Shown: one piece after another, positions 28,596-39,750 of the stretch
Position numbering within the stretch: position 1 is the stretch's first letter
Layout of the letters: each line of letters begins with the position of its first letter
NCBI RefSeq assembly: GCF_000418325.1
Contig: NC_021658.1
Coordinates: forward strand, 1,240,001 to 1,304,000
Source of the DNA: Sorangium cellulosum So0157-2
GTDB taxonomy: Bacteria > Myxococcota_A > Polyangia > Polyangiales > Polyangiaceae
DNA: 64,000 nt
Direction of reading: 5' to 3'
The notes under the pieces: generated by a model
The model's input: only the letters and a program-made list of their open reading frames with translations
Told to the model about the DNA's origin: nothing
Databases searched by the model: none
Program-made: the position numbers and the translations under genes

Positions 28596-29615
28596 TCAGG
28601 CGCGGGGGGGCGGCGCGGTGCTGCCCCGGGTCGCGAGCGTCGGCGCGCTGCACTCGACGTCGTCGATCGGCTCGCCGGCCACCAGGCGGAGGAGCAGCGC
28701 GGCGGCGCGGGAGCCGTGCTCGGCGATGTTGCGGCGCACCGCGGTCAGGGCGGGGTGCACGAGCTGGCACAGCGCCGAGTCGTCCCAGGCCACGATCGAG
28801 AGGCGCTCGGGCACGGGGACGCGCATCTCCTGGGCGACGGCGAGCGCGGCCACGGCCATCACGTCGTTGTCGAAGACGATGGCCGTGGGCGGCGTGGCCC
28901 CCGCGAGCAGCCGCCGCGTGGCCTGGCCCCCCGCCTCGCCCGTGTAGTCCGCGTGGACCGTCTGCACGCGCTCGATCCGCCGCTGGCGGGCGGCCGCGCT
29001 GAACGCCTTCGTGCGCAGCGCGGTGTGCATGAACTCCGCGGGGCCGGCGACCCGCGCGATCGACCGGTGCCCCAGCGCGGCCAGGTAGTCGACCACCGCG
29101 CGCATCGCGCTCGCGTCGTCGCTCCACACGCCGGAGAGCCGCCCCTTGCCCGTCGGCCCGCCGACCACCACCGCCGGGAGCTTCAGCTCCTCGACAAGCT
29201 TCACGCGCGGATCGCCCTCGCAGAGATCGACAAGGATCACCCCGTCCACCCGCCGCTCCGCCCACCAGCGGCGGTACGTCTCCAGCTCGGCCGCGCGATC
29301 GTCGGTCACCTTGAGCAGCAGCGCCTCCGCCTTCTCGGACAGCTCGGCCTCGATGCCCGAGATGAGCTGCATGAAGAACGGCTCGATGCCGAGCGTGTGC
29401 GCGGGCCGATCGATGACCAGGCCGACGGCGCTGGCCCGGCCGTCGGAGAGCGCGCGCGCCGCGTTGCTCGGCTGCCAGCCGAGCTCCGCCGCGATGGCGA
29501 GGATCCGCTCGCGCGTCGGCTCCGACACCCCGGGCCTGCCGTTCAGCGCATAGGACACCGCTCCCTTGGACACCCCCGCACGCCACGCGATGTCCGTGAT
29601 CGTCGGACGCTTCAC
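28596..29615 (-). CDS. LacI-family transcriptional regulator
   Basis: 339-residue regulator. The N-terminal helix-turn-helix and hinge are typical: TITDIAWRAGVSKGAVSYALNGRPGVSEPTRERI, and the hinge region near LGWQPSNAARALS. A periplasmic-binding-protein-like effector domain follows (about residues 60-335), containing VGLVIDRPAHT and DNDVMAVAAL. Its target is probably the neighbouring GH5-like gene, since operator-like sites lie upstream of that gene and upstream of its own start. The effector is likely the enzyme's sugar substrate or product. The ATG at 29615 precedes the canonical start of the family. Confidence 0.92.
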   Translation of the reverse strand: MKRPTITDIAWRAGVSKGAVSYALNGRPGVSEPTRERILAIAAELGWQPSNAARALSDGRASAVGLVIDRPAHTLGIEPFFMQLISGIEAELSEKAEALLLKVTDDRAAELETYRRWWAERRVDGVILVDLCEGDPRVKLVEELKLPAVVVGGPTGKGRLSGVWSDDASAMRAVVDYLAALGHRSIARVAGPAEFMHTALRTKAFSAAARQRRIERVQTVHADYTGEAGGQATRRLLAGATPPTAIVFDNDVMAVAALAVAQEMRVPVPERLSIVAWDDSALCQLVHPALTAVRRNIAEHGSRAAALLLRLVAGEPIDDVECSAPTLATRGSTAPPPRA

Positions 29616-29940
29616 GCCTCACCTCCGCTCCAGCCGGTGGAGCGCGCCTCTCGTGTGGACCTGCTCCGCCGCATGGCCCCGCTTGGATAGCACGGCGGCC
29701 CGCGGGCGAGCCTCGCGCCGCGCAGGGCCGCGCGCCGCCAGGCCTGCGCAGCCGCTCCCACACCCCCTCCCAGCGCAGGCGCCGCGGGCGAGGGGACGCG
29801 CTGCCCGCGCGGCGCCCCGGTCGGCGCACCGAGACCCTCCGCGCGGCGGATGGGGGAGCCGCCTCCGCCCCCGGCGGACGCCGTGTCCGCTGAATCGGTT
29901 CAGCCCGGTGGGTCGGTTCGTCGGTTGCGGGCGGCGCCGC
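29616..29940. other. Region upstream of the LacI-type gene, 325 bp
   Basis: No gene is seen between the serB stop and the LacI-family start. It includes the operator-like palindrome at 29890-29903. The rest is GC-rich with no clear feature. Confidence 0.4.
29890..29903. promoter_or_regulatory. LacI-type operator-like palindrome upstream of the regulator
   Basis: CTGAATCGGTTCAG has 5-bp complementary arms (CTGAA/TTCAG) around a central CG, the shape of LacI-family operators. It lies about 275 bp upstream of the LacI-type start and just after the serB stop. It resembles the site before the GH5-like gene in 12 of 14 positions, which suggests autoregulation. Confidence 0.65.
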
Positions 29941-31122
29941 TCACGCCACTTCCAGGAGCTCGCGCTCGGTGATGCCGAGCAGGAAGAGGATGGCGTCGAG
30001 GCCGCTCGCGGACAGGGACGTGTCCGCGGCCTCGCGCAGCTTGGGCTTCGCGCGGAACGCGACGCCGAGCCCGGCGCGCTGGAGCATCAGGAGGTCGTTG
30101 GCGCCGTCGCCCACGGCGATGGTCTGATCGAGCAGCACGCCCTCGGCCTGCGCGATGGTCTCGAGCAGCTCCGCCTTGCGCTGCGCGTTGACGATGGGAC
30201 CGGTCACCCGGCCGGTGAGCTTCCCGCCCTCGACCTCCAGCGAGTTCGAGTAGGCGTAGTCGATCCCGAGGCGGGCCTTGAGCGCCTCCGCCGCGATCGA
30301 GAAGCCGCCGGAGATCACCGCGGTCCGGTAGCCGAGCCGCTTCAGCACGCGGATGAGCGTCTCGGCGCCCTCGGTGATGGGGAGCTCGGCGGCGAGCTTC
30401 CGGAGCACGCCGACGTCGAGGCCGCGGAGCAGCGAGAGCCGCTGGCGGAGCGACTCGTCGTAATCCATCTCTCCCTGCATCGCCCGCTCGGTGATCTTCG
30501 CGACCTGCTCGGCCACGCCCTTTTCGCGCGCGAGCTCGTCGATCACCTCGATGCGGATGAGCGTCGAGTCCATGTCCATCACGACGAGCCGCTTGCTCCG
30601 GCGGAAGAGGCCCTCGCGCTGCAGGGCGAGGTCGAAGCTGTTCTGCATGGCGAGCGCCAGGAGGACCCGCTTGAGCGCGTCGGCCTCCTCCTCGCGCTGG
30701 AGCAGCACCTGGATCTCCACCGACGACAGGCGCTCGACCGACAGGCGCGCGATCTTCTCGATGTTCGCGCCGTGGCTCGCGAGCGTGGAGGCCACGTCGT
30801 GCAGCTGCTTCGCGCCGAGCTCCCGCCCGATGGCCGTCACCACGTAGCGGCTCCCCGGGGCGCGCGGCGGCGCGCCGCCGTCGAGCGGCTTGAAGTCGAG
30901 CGCCACGCCGAGCTCCTTCGCCGCGAACAGGAGCTCCTTGAGCCCGTTGCGCGTCTCCGGGAAGAGCGCGAGCAGCGCGAGGTTCAGGTTGCCGTGCACC
31001 ACCACCTGCTCGATGTCGAGCAGCGTGGCGCCGATGTCGCTGAGGATGCCGGTGAGCCGGGCGGTGATGCCCGGGAGGTCCCTGCCGGTGACGGTGACGA
31101 GGATGGGATCGGAGGCGGCCAT
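29941..31122 (-). CDS. serB: Phosphoserine phosphatase with two ACT-like domains
   Basis: 393-residue enzyme for the last step of serine synthesis. Two ACT-type regulatory domains (about residues 6-80 and 92-165) precede a HAD phosphatase domain with motif I VVMDMDSTLI (nucleophile D183, acid/base D185), motif II VISGGFS and motif IV VGDGANDLLML. This architecture is shared with other SerB proteins carrying tandem ACT domains, which respond to serine. The start at ATG 31122 gives the complete first ACT domain. uvrB lies upstream on the same strand with a 105-bp gap, so common transcription is possible but not evident. Confidence 0.93.
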   Translation of the reverse strand: MAASDPILVTVTGRDLPGITARLTGILSDIGATLLDIEQVVVHGNLNLALLALFPETRNGLKELLFAAKELGVALDFKPLDGGAPPRAPGSRYVVTAIGRELGAKQLHDVASTLASHGANIEKIARLSVERLSSVEIQVLLQREEEADALKRVLLALAMQNSFDLALQREGLFRRSKRLVVMDMDSTLIRIEVIDELAREKGVAEQVAKITERAMQGEMDYDESLRQRLSLLRGLDVGVLRKLAAELPITEGAETLIRVLKRLGYRTAVISGGFSIAAEALKARLGIDYAYSNSLEVEGGKLTGRVTGPIVNAQRKAELLETIAQAEGVLLDQTIAVGDGANDLLMLQRAGLGVAFRAKPKLREAADTSLSASGLDAILFLLGITERELLEVA

Positions 31123-31227
31123 CGCGCGCCCCTTATCAGGGCCGCGCCGCAGGGTCGACGCCGATCCCCCGCGACGTCCGGGAGCCCGGAAGAGCGCCTG
31201 TCGCCGCGGAGCCGGGCTCCGTCGCCG

Positions 31228-33447
<2,220 letters not shown>

Positions 33448-34109
33448 GGAGCGGAGGACCCTAGTGCGGCGAGGGCCTCCTCGCAACCTCCGGCGCGGTC
33501 ACGGCGCGCCCCAGACCGCCCCAGAGGTCCGGCCTCATCGGTCCGGCCTCGTCGGCGCACCAACCACCGGCCGACCGAAAATTGTCGGCCGGCTGTCGGC
33601 CGTGGTCGGACACGGACCACGGCCGCTCGCGCGATGCGCCCGCGTGCGGGATGGCGCGCGGGGTGGGATGGCGTGGCTGACGTGGCCAGCGCGATGCGGC
33701 CGGGCAGAGCAGGCGGCGCTTGACGGCGGCGCGGGGCTGGCGGATTCTAGGCGCTGCCGCGTCGTTGTGACGTGAGCCGAACACGGAGGTCAGGTCATGA
33801 GTGGGAATACACAGCAGACCCATTGCGCCGCCGCCGTCGTCTCCGCCGCGGCCAGCTGAGCTCGTTTCCACGCTGTCTTGAAGGCGTGCGTGCGCCCTGA
33901 TCGGCGCGCGTTCGTCCTGCGCAGCGCGCGCCTCGCAGGGTATCCGCCCTGGCCGGGCGCGCCCTCCGGCGTGACGTCCTGACGGTCGACGAGCTCCGCC
34001 CCGCGGCGGCCCCGCGCGTGGAATGGCCGGCGCGGGCGCGCTTGCGCGCCGCCGCGCCCTTGTCCGTCGATCGCCGCGCGCCGCAGCTCGCGCCGCGCGG
34101 CCGAACGCC
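33448..34109. other. Divergent region between uvrB and rsgA, 662 bp
   Basis: Contains the promoter areas of both genes and one short candidate coding sequence (33797-33859). Around 33540-33610 there are several CGGCCGACCG/GTCGGCC-type direct and inverted short repeats. No RNA gene is recognised. Confidence 0.4.
33797..33859 (+). CDS. Possible 20-residue leader peptide
   Basis: An ATG at 33797 preceded by GGAGG (33785-33789) opens a frame for MSGNTQQTHCAAAVVSAAAS followed by TGA. The ribosome-binding site and lower GC support translation, and its position about 250 bp ahead of rsgA could make it a leader peptide. There is no homology evidence and it may be chance. Confidence 0.3.
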   Translation: MSGNTQQTHCAAAVVSAAAS

Positions 34110-35240
34110 ATGGAGCGCTCGTCCGTCATGCATATCGACTCCGATTTTTCCGTTGATCCGTCATCGCAGAACGAACCGCGGCCCGATCTGATCGGGCTCG
34201 GATGGACTCCCTTCTTCGCGAGCCAGCTCGCGTCCCTGGAGGAGGCCGTGCAGCCGGCGCGCGTCCTCCTCGCCTCCGCCTCGCGGCACCACGTGCAGAC
34301 CGCGGACGGCCCGCGCCTCGCGGTCGTCAGCGGGCGCCTCGCGCACGAGGCCGCGGGCCGCGCGGCGCTGCCCACCGTCGGCGACTGGGTGGGGCTCAGG
34401 CCCGGCGACGGCGCCGGGCCCGCGTACATCGTGCACACCTTCGCGCGGAATACGTGCCTGCGGCGCAAGGCCGCGGGCCCGGCGATGGAGGCGCAGGTGC
34501 TCGCCGCCAACGTCGATAAGGTGTTCATCGTCACGTCGCTGAACGCCGACTTCAACGTGCGCCGCCTGGAGCGGTACATCGAGGCGGTCATCGACAGCGG
34601 CGCCCGCCCGGTGCTCGTGCTCAACAAGGCCGATGTCTGCCCCGATCCGGGGCGGTTCATCGACGCTGCGCGGGAGGTCGCGCCCGCCGCGCCGGTCGCG
34701 CTGGTCAGCGCCCTGTCCGGCGCCGGCCTCGACGCGCTCCGCGCCGAGATCGGGGCCGGGGAGACCATCGCCCTCGTCGGCTCGTCCGGCGTGGGGAAGT
34801 CGGCGCTCAGCAACCGCCTGCTCGGCGTGGAGGTGCAGCGCGAGGGGGCGATCCGGGCGTCGGACGAGCGCGGCCGCCACACGACCGCCCACCGGGAGCT
34901 CTTCGTGATGCCCGGCGGCGGCCTCCTCATCGACACGCCGGGCGTGCGGGAGCTCGGCCTCTGGTCCGACGACGGCGCGGCCCCCGCGGGCTTCGACGAC
35001 GTCGAGGCCCGCGCCGCGGCCTGCCGCTTCCGGGACTGCAGCCATGACGGCGAGCCCGGGTGCGCGGTGCTGCGCGCCATCGAGGAGGGCGAGCTCGATC
35101 CGGAGCGCCTCGGCGCGTACCTGAAGCTCGGGGCGGAGCGGCGCTACCTCGCGCGGCAGCAGGACGTGCGCGCGAGGCTCGAGGAGAAGCGGCGCTGGAA
35201 GCAGATCTCGAAGCGGATGCGCGCGAATCCGAAGCAATAG
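34110..35240 (+). CDS. rsgA: Small ribosomal subunit biogenesis GTPase RsgA
   Basis: 376-residue circularly permuted GTPase that acts late in 30S maturation. The G motifs occur in the permuted order G4-G5-G1-G2-G3: NKAD, VSALSG, GSSGVGKSAL, the HTT element and DTPGVREL. An N-terminal OB-fold region and the C-terminal zinc-binding segment CRFRDCSHDGEPGC (C-x4-C-x-H-x5-C) complete the family architecture. Starts at ATG 34110 or ATG 34128 are both possible; neither has a strong ribosome-binding site. A strong bidirectional hairpin follows the gene. Confidence 0.94.
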   Translation: MERSSVMHIDSDFSVDPSSQNEPRPDLIGLGWTPFFASQLASLEEAVQPARVLLASASRHHVQTADGPRLAVVSGRLAHEAAGRAALPTVGDWVGLRPGDGAGPAYIVHTFARNTCLRRKAAGPAMEAQVLAANVDKVFIVTSLNADFNVRRLERYIEAVIDSGARPVLVLNKADVCPDPGRFIDAAREVAPAAPVALVSALSGAGLDALRAEIGAGETIALVGSSGVGKSALSNRLLGVEVQREGAIRASDERGRHTTAHRELFVMPGGGLLIDTPGVRELGLWSDDGAAPAGFDDVEARAAACRFRDCSHDGEPGCAVLRAIEEGELDPERLGAYLKLGAERRYLARQQDVRARLEEKRRWKQISKRMRANPKQ

Positions 35241-35263
35241 GGTCATCCGTCGCTGGAATCGCC

Positions 35264-35319
35264 AGGACGCCAGGAACGCCGGGGGGAACATGAGATCTCC
35301 TGGCGTTCCTGGCGCTCCT
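35264..35319. terminator. Bidirectional hairpin terminator between convergent genes
   Basis: A perfect 13-bp inverted repeat, CGCCAGGAACGCC (35268-35280) and its complement (35302-35314), extended by AGGA/TCCT with a one-base bulge. It lies between the convergent ends of rsgA (35240) and the RsbR-like gene (35408), which fits termination from both sides. Confidence 0.7.
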
Positions 35320-35407
35320 TTCCGTATCTGCCCTCGACCCCGGCTCGCTCTGCGGCGGCGGATCTCCCCATGCGGAGGGGGATCCTTCACCCGGGCTTCG
35401 GCCTCTG

Positions 35408-36538
35408 TTACGCGGAGCGCGCGCCCGCGGCAGGCCGGCCCTTCGCCGGGGCCCCCCGCAGCGCGTGGACGATCCCGTCTTGCAGCGACCCGAACGTCGC
35501 GACCCCGTCGAGGTCGGCCCCGATCTCGACGAGCGCCCTCGCCACGTCCGGGCGGATGCCGCTGAGCAGCACCCGCGCCCCGAGGAGCCGCGCCGCGCCG
35601 ACCGAGCGGATGAGCCCGTGCACGGCCTGCTGATCCACGGTGCGCACCCCGGTGATGTCGAGGATGACCACGCTGGCGGCCCGCTCGGAGAGCGCCTGCA
35701 GCAGCGACTCGGTCATCCGCGACAGCCGCTGCTCGTCGAGCGAGCCGACGAGCGGGACCACCATGATCCCGCCGGTGATGGGGATGATCGGCGTCGAGAG
35801 CTCCTCGACGAGGATCGTCTGCCGGTGGACCGCCTCGCGGAGGCGCCAGCGCTCCTCGTCGGCCCGCTTGCTCTCGGTGAGGTCCCGCGCCACGCAGACG
35901 AGCCCGTGGATCTGCCCGCCGTCGGTCCGCATGACCGAGGCGAGGAACGACACGGCGACGGCGCGCCCGTCCTTGCGCAGACAGACCCTCTCGTCGCGCG
36001 CGCCGCCCGCGTCGATGAGCGCGCCGGCCGAGAGCCCGGGGAACACGACGTCGAGCGGCCTGCCGACGAGCTCTTCCCGGGTGTACCCCGACAGGTCGCA
36101 GGCGGCCTGGTTGACGCTCCGGATCCCGCTGTCGCCGTCGGCCACGACGAGGAGGTCGAGCATCGATTCGATGATGCCCGTCACGTACGTCTTGGAGACC
36201 GTCGAGCCCGCGAGCTCCTCGCCGAGCATGTTCAGCCCGGCCGCCATGCCGTCGATCAGATCGTTCCTGTCGCTGACAGGCGCCTTCCTTTCGTAATTGA
36301 ACCCGACGAGCGCGACGACGACCTCCATGAGCTCTTCCAGCCGCTGGCTCAGCTCGTCCTCGGCGGGGCGCGGCGCCGCGAGCGGGGCCGCGAGCGATCG
36401 CAGCGCGGAGAGGGCCTGGTCGAGCGGATCCGCCCCGAAGGCCGGCGGCAGGGCGCCGCGCCGCTCGGCCGGGAGCAGGCGCAGCACGAGCTCGCAGAGC
36501 TCGGCCACGCGTGGATCGTCCAGTGGGCCTGTGCCCAT
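35408..36538 (-). CDS. RsbR-like PAS-STAS signalling protein
   Basis: 376-residue protein. An N-terminal region (about 1-110) with unknown fold precedes a PAS domain (about 112-230; LLVVADGDSGIRSVNQAA, GRPLDVVFPG) and a C-terminal STAS domain (about 250-360) of the RsbR/RsbS type, with VVPLVGSLDEQRLSRM and VVILDITGVRTVDQQAV. The DITGV-x-T-V-D segment carries the phosphorylatable Thr position of RsbR-type stressosome proteins. It likely takes part in a partner-switching stress or redox pathway. The ATG shares one base with the stop of the upstream STAS-like gene (TGATG), showing coupling. Confidence 0.85.
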   Translation of the reverse strand: MGTGPLDDPRVAELCELVLRLLPAERRGALPPAFGADPLDQALSALRSLAAPLAAPRPAEDELSQRLEELMEVVVALVGFNYERKAPVSDRNDLIDGMAAGLNMLGEELAGSTVSKTYVTGIIESMLDLLVVADGDSGIRSVNQAACDLSGYTREELVGRPLDVVFPGLSAGALIDAGGARDERVCLRKDGRAVAVSFLASVMRTDGGQIHGLVCVARDLTESKRADEERWRLREAVHRQTILVEELSTPIIPITGGIMVVPLVGSLDEQRLSRMTESLLQALSERAASVVILDITGVRTVDQQAVHGLIRSVGAARLLGARVLLSGIRPDVARALVEIGADLDGVATFGSLQDGIVHALRGAPAKGRPAAGARSA

Positions 36539-36939
36539 CAGTCAGCGAAGCCTTTCAGCCATTGAATCGCCTCCCTCTCGTCGATGAAGAGTCGAATGGG
36601 CTTGGCGCGGTTCCCGTAGACGGTGAGGAAGATGTTGCCGATCATCCGCGCGACCGGGCGCCCGCCGAGGAGCGCCATCGCGCGGTACGCCTGCGTCGCC
36701 TCCTCGGATGCGAAGTAGTTGCGCGCGTCCAGGTCGGTGGCCTTGCACCGCGTGAGATCGCACAGGACCGGGTACGGCTTGCCCCTGCTGAATCGCTTGT
36801 TCGCGGCGATGTTCTCCTTCGCGTCGGCGAGCGTCTGGACCGCGCCCTCGTCGACATCGAAGCGGATGATCCCGTTCTCCCTGTCGAAGGAGAACTCTCC
36901 GGTCCGCGTCTTCAGACGCTCGTCTCCGAGCTCGTTCAC
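36538..36939 (-). CDS. SpoIIAA/STAS-like small protein
   Basis: 133-residue protein. It has FSFDRENGIIRFDVDEGAVQTLADAKENI, PVLCDLTRCKATDLDARNYF, and GNRAKPIRLFIDEREAIQWLKGF. This is a conserved SpoIIAA-like (STAS/SEC14-fold, DUF7793-like by memory) family in myxobacteria and relatives; function is unproven, but small STAS-like proteins typically meet anti-sigma kinases. The GTG at 36939 is preferred because a GAGAGGGGGG ribosome-binding site lies just upstream. It forms a coupled pair with the RsbR-like gene downstream (overlap TGATG), so the two probably act in one pathway. Confidence 0.75.
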   Translation of the reverse strand: MNELGDERLKTRTGEFSFDRENGIIRFDVDEGAVQTLADAKENIAANKRFSRGKPYPVLCDLTRCKATDLDARNYFASEEATQAYRAMALLGGRPVARMIGNIFLTVYGNRAKPIRLFIDEREAIQWLKGFAD

Positions 36940-37599
36940 GTCCCCCCCTCTCGCCGGTTGGCTCGCCGGGCGGGCCGGATGCGGCGCGCAGGCCGGCAGC
37001 CGCGTCCCACCCGCCTCGATCGCCGGTCCACCCCTGCCGCCGACGACGCGCTCATCGCGCCCCCTGAGATTCGGTTGTAACACCAACTTGCTCTGAATGT
37101 CCAAGCTCTTTACAAAGCCCGTGCAGGCCGGCGCCCCATCGAACGCGACGTGGCGCAGAGATAGCTGGCGTACAACGAGGAGACATCCCGCGTGCGCCGG
37201 GGTAGGGACGATGCCCCGGGGAGGCGCAAATGGTCATACCTCGGAGCATCGTGGACAGATGTCTTGCGCTTCGCGAGTCATCGAGACTCGATCTCACGAC
37301 CGGCGTCTCGCCCTCTCTCTCTCTCCGCCGCGCCTCTGGAGGAGCCATCGGGAGGGGGTGGCGCGCGCGGGGGTGGCGGGGGAAGGGCCCCACGAATCCG
37401 AGCGCCGGCCTGCATCGAAGCGAGTCGCTCCTGGTCCTCCCTCACCCGTTCAGCGGGCCATAGCCACCACGAGGCGCGAGTTCGTGGGAAGGGCCCCCCG
37501 CCACCCCCGCGCGCGCCACCCCCTCCCGATGGCTCCCCCCGGGACCCGGCTCTCTCCCCCCGTCCCCGCGCCCGTCCCCGCGCCCGTCCCCGCGCCCCG
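36940..37599. other. Intergenic region with a large inverted repeat, 660 bp
   Basis: Lies between the end of the sigma-54 activator (minus strand) and the start of the STAS-like gene (minus strand). It contains the 41-bp perfect inverted repeat at 37342-37382/37495-37535 and a lower-GC stretch near 37070-37120 that may hold the STAS-gene promoter. No gene was recognised. Confidence 0.45.
37342..37535. repeat. 41-bp perfect inverted repeat with about 112-bp loop
   Basis: Left arm 37342-37382 and right arm 37495-37535 are exact reverse complements over 41 bp (arm begins gagccatcgggagggggtgg). Beyond the arms the next ~15 bp toward the loop are also related (cccacgaa on both sides). It could form a long hairpin in the RNA downstream of the sigma-54 activator or be a small mobile (MITE-like) or rearranged element. 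Confidence 0.92.
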
Positions 37600-39540
37600 T
37601 CAGATCCCGTACTGCCGCAGCTTCTTGTGGAGCCCCTCGCGCGTGATCCCGAGCGATTTCGCCGCGTTGGTCTTGTTGTTGTTGTGTGCGCGCAGCGCTT
37701 CCAGGAGGAAGAACTTCTCGACCGCGTCCATCATCTCCTTGAGCGACCCCTTCGGCGTCCCCGCCCGCGCCACGAGCCCCTCGACCTGCCGGATCCGCGG
37801 CGACAGCAGCTCCGGCGTCGCGAACGCCCCCGGATCCAGCTGGATGACGAGCCGCTGCACCTCGTTCTGGAGCTCCCGGACGTTGCCCGGCCAGTCGTAC
37901 GCGACCATGAGCTCCATCGCCTGCTGGCTGAACCCGCCGCACGGCTTGCCGATCTCGTCCGCGTAGCGCTCCAGGAAGTGCGCCGCGAGCAGCGGGATGT
38001 CGTCCCGCCGCTCGCGCAGCGGCGGCAGGCGGATCGGGAACACCTTGAGCCGGTAGTACAGGTCCTCGCGGAACCGCCCCTTGGCCACCTCGTCCTCGAG
38101 GTTCCGGTTCGTCGCCGCGACGATGCGCACGTTGACGTGCTTCGGGCTCGTCGCCCCCACGGGGCGGATCTCGCCCTCCTGGAGCGCCCGGAGCAGCTTC
38201 GACTGGAGCGACAGCGGGGTCTCGGTGATCTCGTCGAGGAAGAGCGTGCCGCCGTCGGCGATCTCGAACAGGCCCTTCTTCTCCTCGGTGGCGCCCGTGA
38301 ACGACCCCTTCTTGTGGCCGAAGAGCTCGCTCTCCAGGAGGCTCTCGGCCAGCGCCGCGCAGTTCTGCGCGACGAAGAGCTTGTCGCGGCGGCGGGAGCG
38401 GTAGTGCACGGCGGCGGCGATGAGCTCCTTGCCCGTGCCCGTCTCGCCCTCGATCAGCACCGTGACGCGCGTGTCGACCACCTTGTCGAGCTGGCCGATG
38501 ACCCGGCGCATCGCCTCGCTGTTGCCGATGATGTCGACCGCGCCCCCGCCCCGGCGCTTCTCCTCGCGCCCCTTGAGGAAGCTGTTCTCCTTCTGGAGCC
38601 GCTCCTCGGCGAGCACGAGCCGCTTGATCAGCCGGGCGTTCGCCACCGCGAGCGACGCGTTCGCCGCCAGCACGAGCAGCGTCTCCAGATCGCCCGCGTT
38701 CAGCATCCCGGGCGCGCTCCGGTTGTCGGCCTGGAGCACGCCGATGATCTCCTCGCCCTTCCAGAGCGGCACGGCCAGCGTGCTGCGGATCGAGGCGCCC
38801 ATCAGCGACTCGGTCTGCCCCACCTCGATCGGCGCGTCGGCCGCGAGCACCGCCGCCCGCTCCTTGATCACCTTCCTGTACACGCTGCGCGTGATCGGCA
38901 CCGGCCCCGCCGGCGGCGCCCCGCGGCCCGACGGCGAGCGGACGCGCGTCAGCACCGGGACGAACGCCGCCGGCGCCGCGCCCGGCTCCTGGTCGTCGTC
39001 GCGCAGCACCACCGTGACGTGCGTCGCGCTCGGCACGAGGGCGAGCACCGCGTCGGCGATCTCGGCGAGCACCTCGTCGAGATCGTCCGCGGCGCCGATG
39101 CGCTTCTGCGCCGCGTACATGGCCGAGAGCGCGCTCGGGTCGCGCTCGATCTTCGCCGCGGCGGGCTCGATCTCGTCGAGGCGCCGGATCGAGACGACCC
39201 GCGCGTCGTCGGCCTCCTCCGGGATCTTCACCACCATCCGGGTGACCGCGTCGCCCGAGCCGAGCTCGATGACGTCGTCTGTCTGGAGGGCGACCGCGCT
39301 GCGCCCGGGCCCGAGCTCGAGCCGCTCGCCCCGGCGCACCACGCTCGTCCCGTTCGTGGAGCGCAGGTCCTCGAGGATCACCCCGTCGGCGCCGTTCACG
39401 ATGCGCGCGTGCGCCCCGGAGACGTGGCGATCGTCGAGCACGACCCGGTTGTCCGGAGAGCGCCCGAGCGTGATGAGCTCGCCCTGGAGCTCGAAGGCGC
39501 GCCCGGCGGCGATACCCTGGGTTACCTCGAGCACGATCAT
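37600..39540 (-). CDS. FHA-GAF sigma-54-dependent transcriptional activator
   Basis: 646-residue enhancer-binding protein. Domain order: FHA (about residues 20-100; LGRSPDNRVVLDDRHVSGAHA, LEDLRSTNGTSV), GAF (about 155-320), AAA+ (about 345-575) with Walker A GETGTGKE and Walker B GGTLFLDE, and a C-terminal Fis-type helix-turn-helix (NKTNAAKSLGITREGLHKKL). It activates sigma-54 promoters in response to signals sensed by FHA (phosphoprotein binding) and GAF. The sigma-54 contact loop reads GSFTGA rather than the consensus GAFTGA. FHA-containing activators are typical of myxobacterial development and stress networks. The ATG at 39540 is the start of the FHA domain. Confidence 0.93.
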   Translation of the reverse strand: MIVLEVTQGIAAGRAFELQGELITLGRSPDNRVVLDDRHVSGAHARIVNGADGVILEDLRSTNGTSVVRRGERLELGPGRSAVALQTDDVIELGSGDAVTRMVVKIPEEADDARVVSIRRLDEIEPAAAKIERDPSALSAMYAAQKRIGAADDLDEVLAEIADAVLALVPSATHVTVVLRDDDQEPGAAPAAFVPVLTRVRSPSGRGAPPAGPVPITRSVYRKVIKERAAVLAADAPIEVGQTESLMGASIRSTLAVPLWKGEEIIGVLQADNRSAPGMLNAGDLETLLVLAANASLAVANARLIKRLVLAEERLQKENSFLKGREEKRRGGGAVDIIGNSEAMRRVIGQLDKVVDTRVTVLIEGETGTGKELIAAAVHYRSRRRDKLFVAQNCAALAESLLESELFGHKKGSFTGATEEKKGLFEIADGGTLFLDEITETPLSLQSKLLRALQEGEIRPVGATSPKHVNVRIVAATNRNLEDEVAKGRFREDLYYRLKVFPIRLPPLRERRDDIPLLAAHFLERYADEIGKPCGGFSQQAMELMVAYDWPGNVRELQNEVQRLVIQLDPGAFATPELLSPRIRQVEGLVARAGTPKGSLKEMMDAVEKFFLLEALRAHNNNKTNAAKSLGITREGLHKKLRQYGI

Positions 39541-39750
39541 GGTTCGTTCAGCCAGGAAGGCCCCGTGGGGAAGGCCCGGAGTAAACCGTCAAGACGGAGG
39601 AGATGCCAGGAAAAACCGGGGAGCCCTGCGCTCGGGCGAAACATCGCACCCGGGAGGCGCTCGGCAAAGAAAATCTGGGATCCCCGGGGGACCCTCTTCC
39701 CGCGTGCCACCCCGGGGTCGACCGCGGGGTGGCGCGCGCGAGGGCGGCGC

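Noticed and set aside
23428..28947. Very long plus-strand frame of more than 1800 codons
   Set aside because: It overlaps several genes with clear motifs in other frames; its translation is low-complexity GC shadow.
36940..37599. A coding gene in the inverted-repeat region
   Set aside because: Frames here have no domains or ribosome-binding site, and they read across the palindrome.
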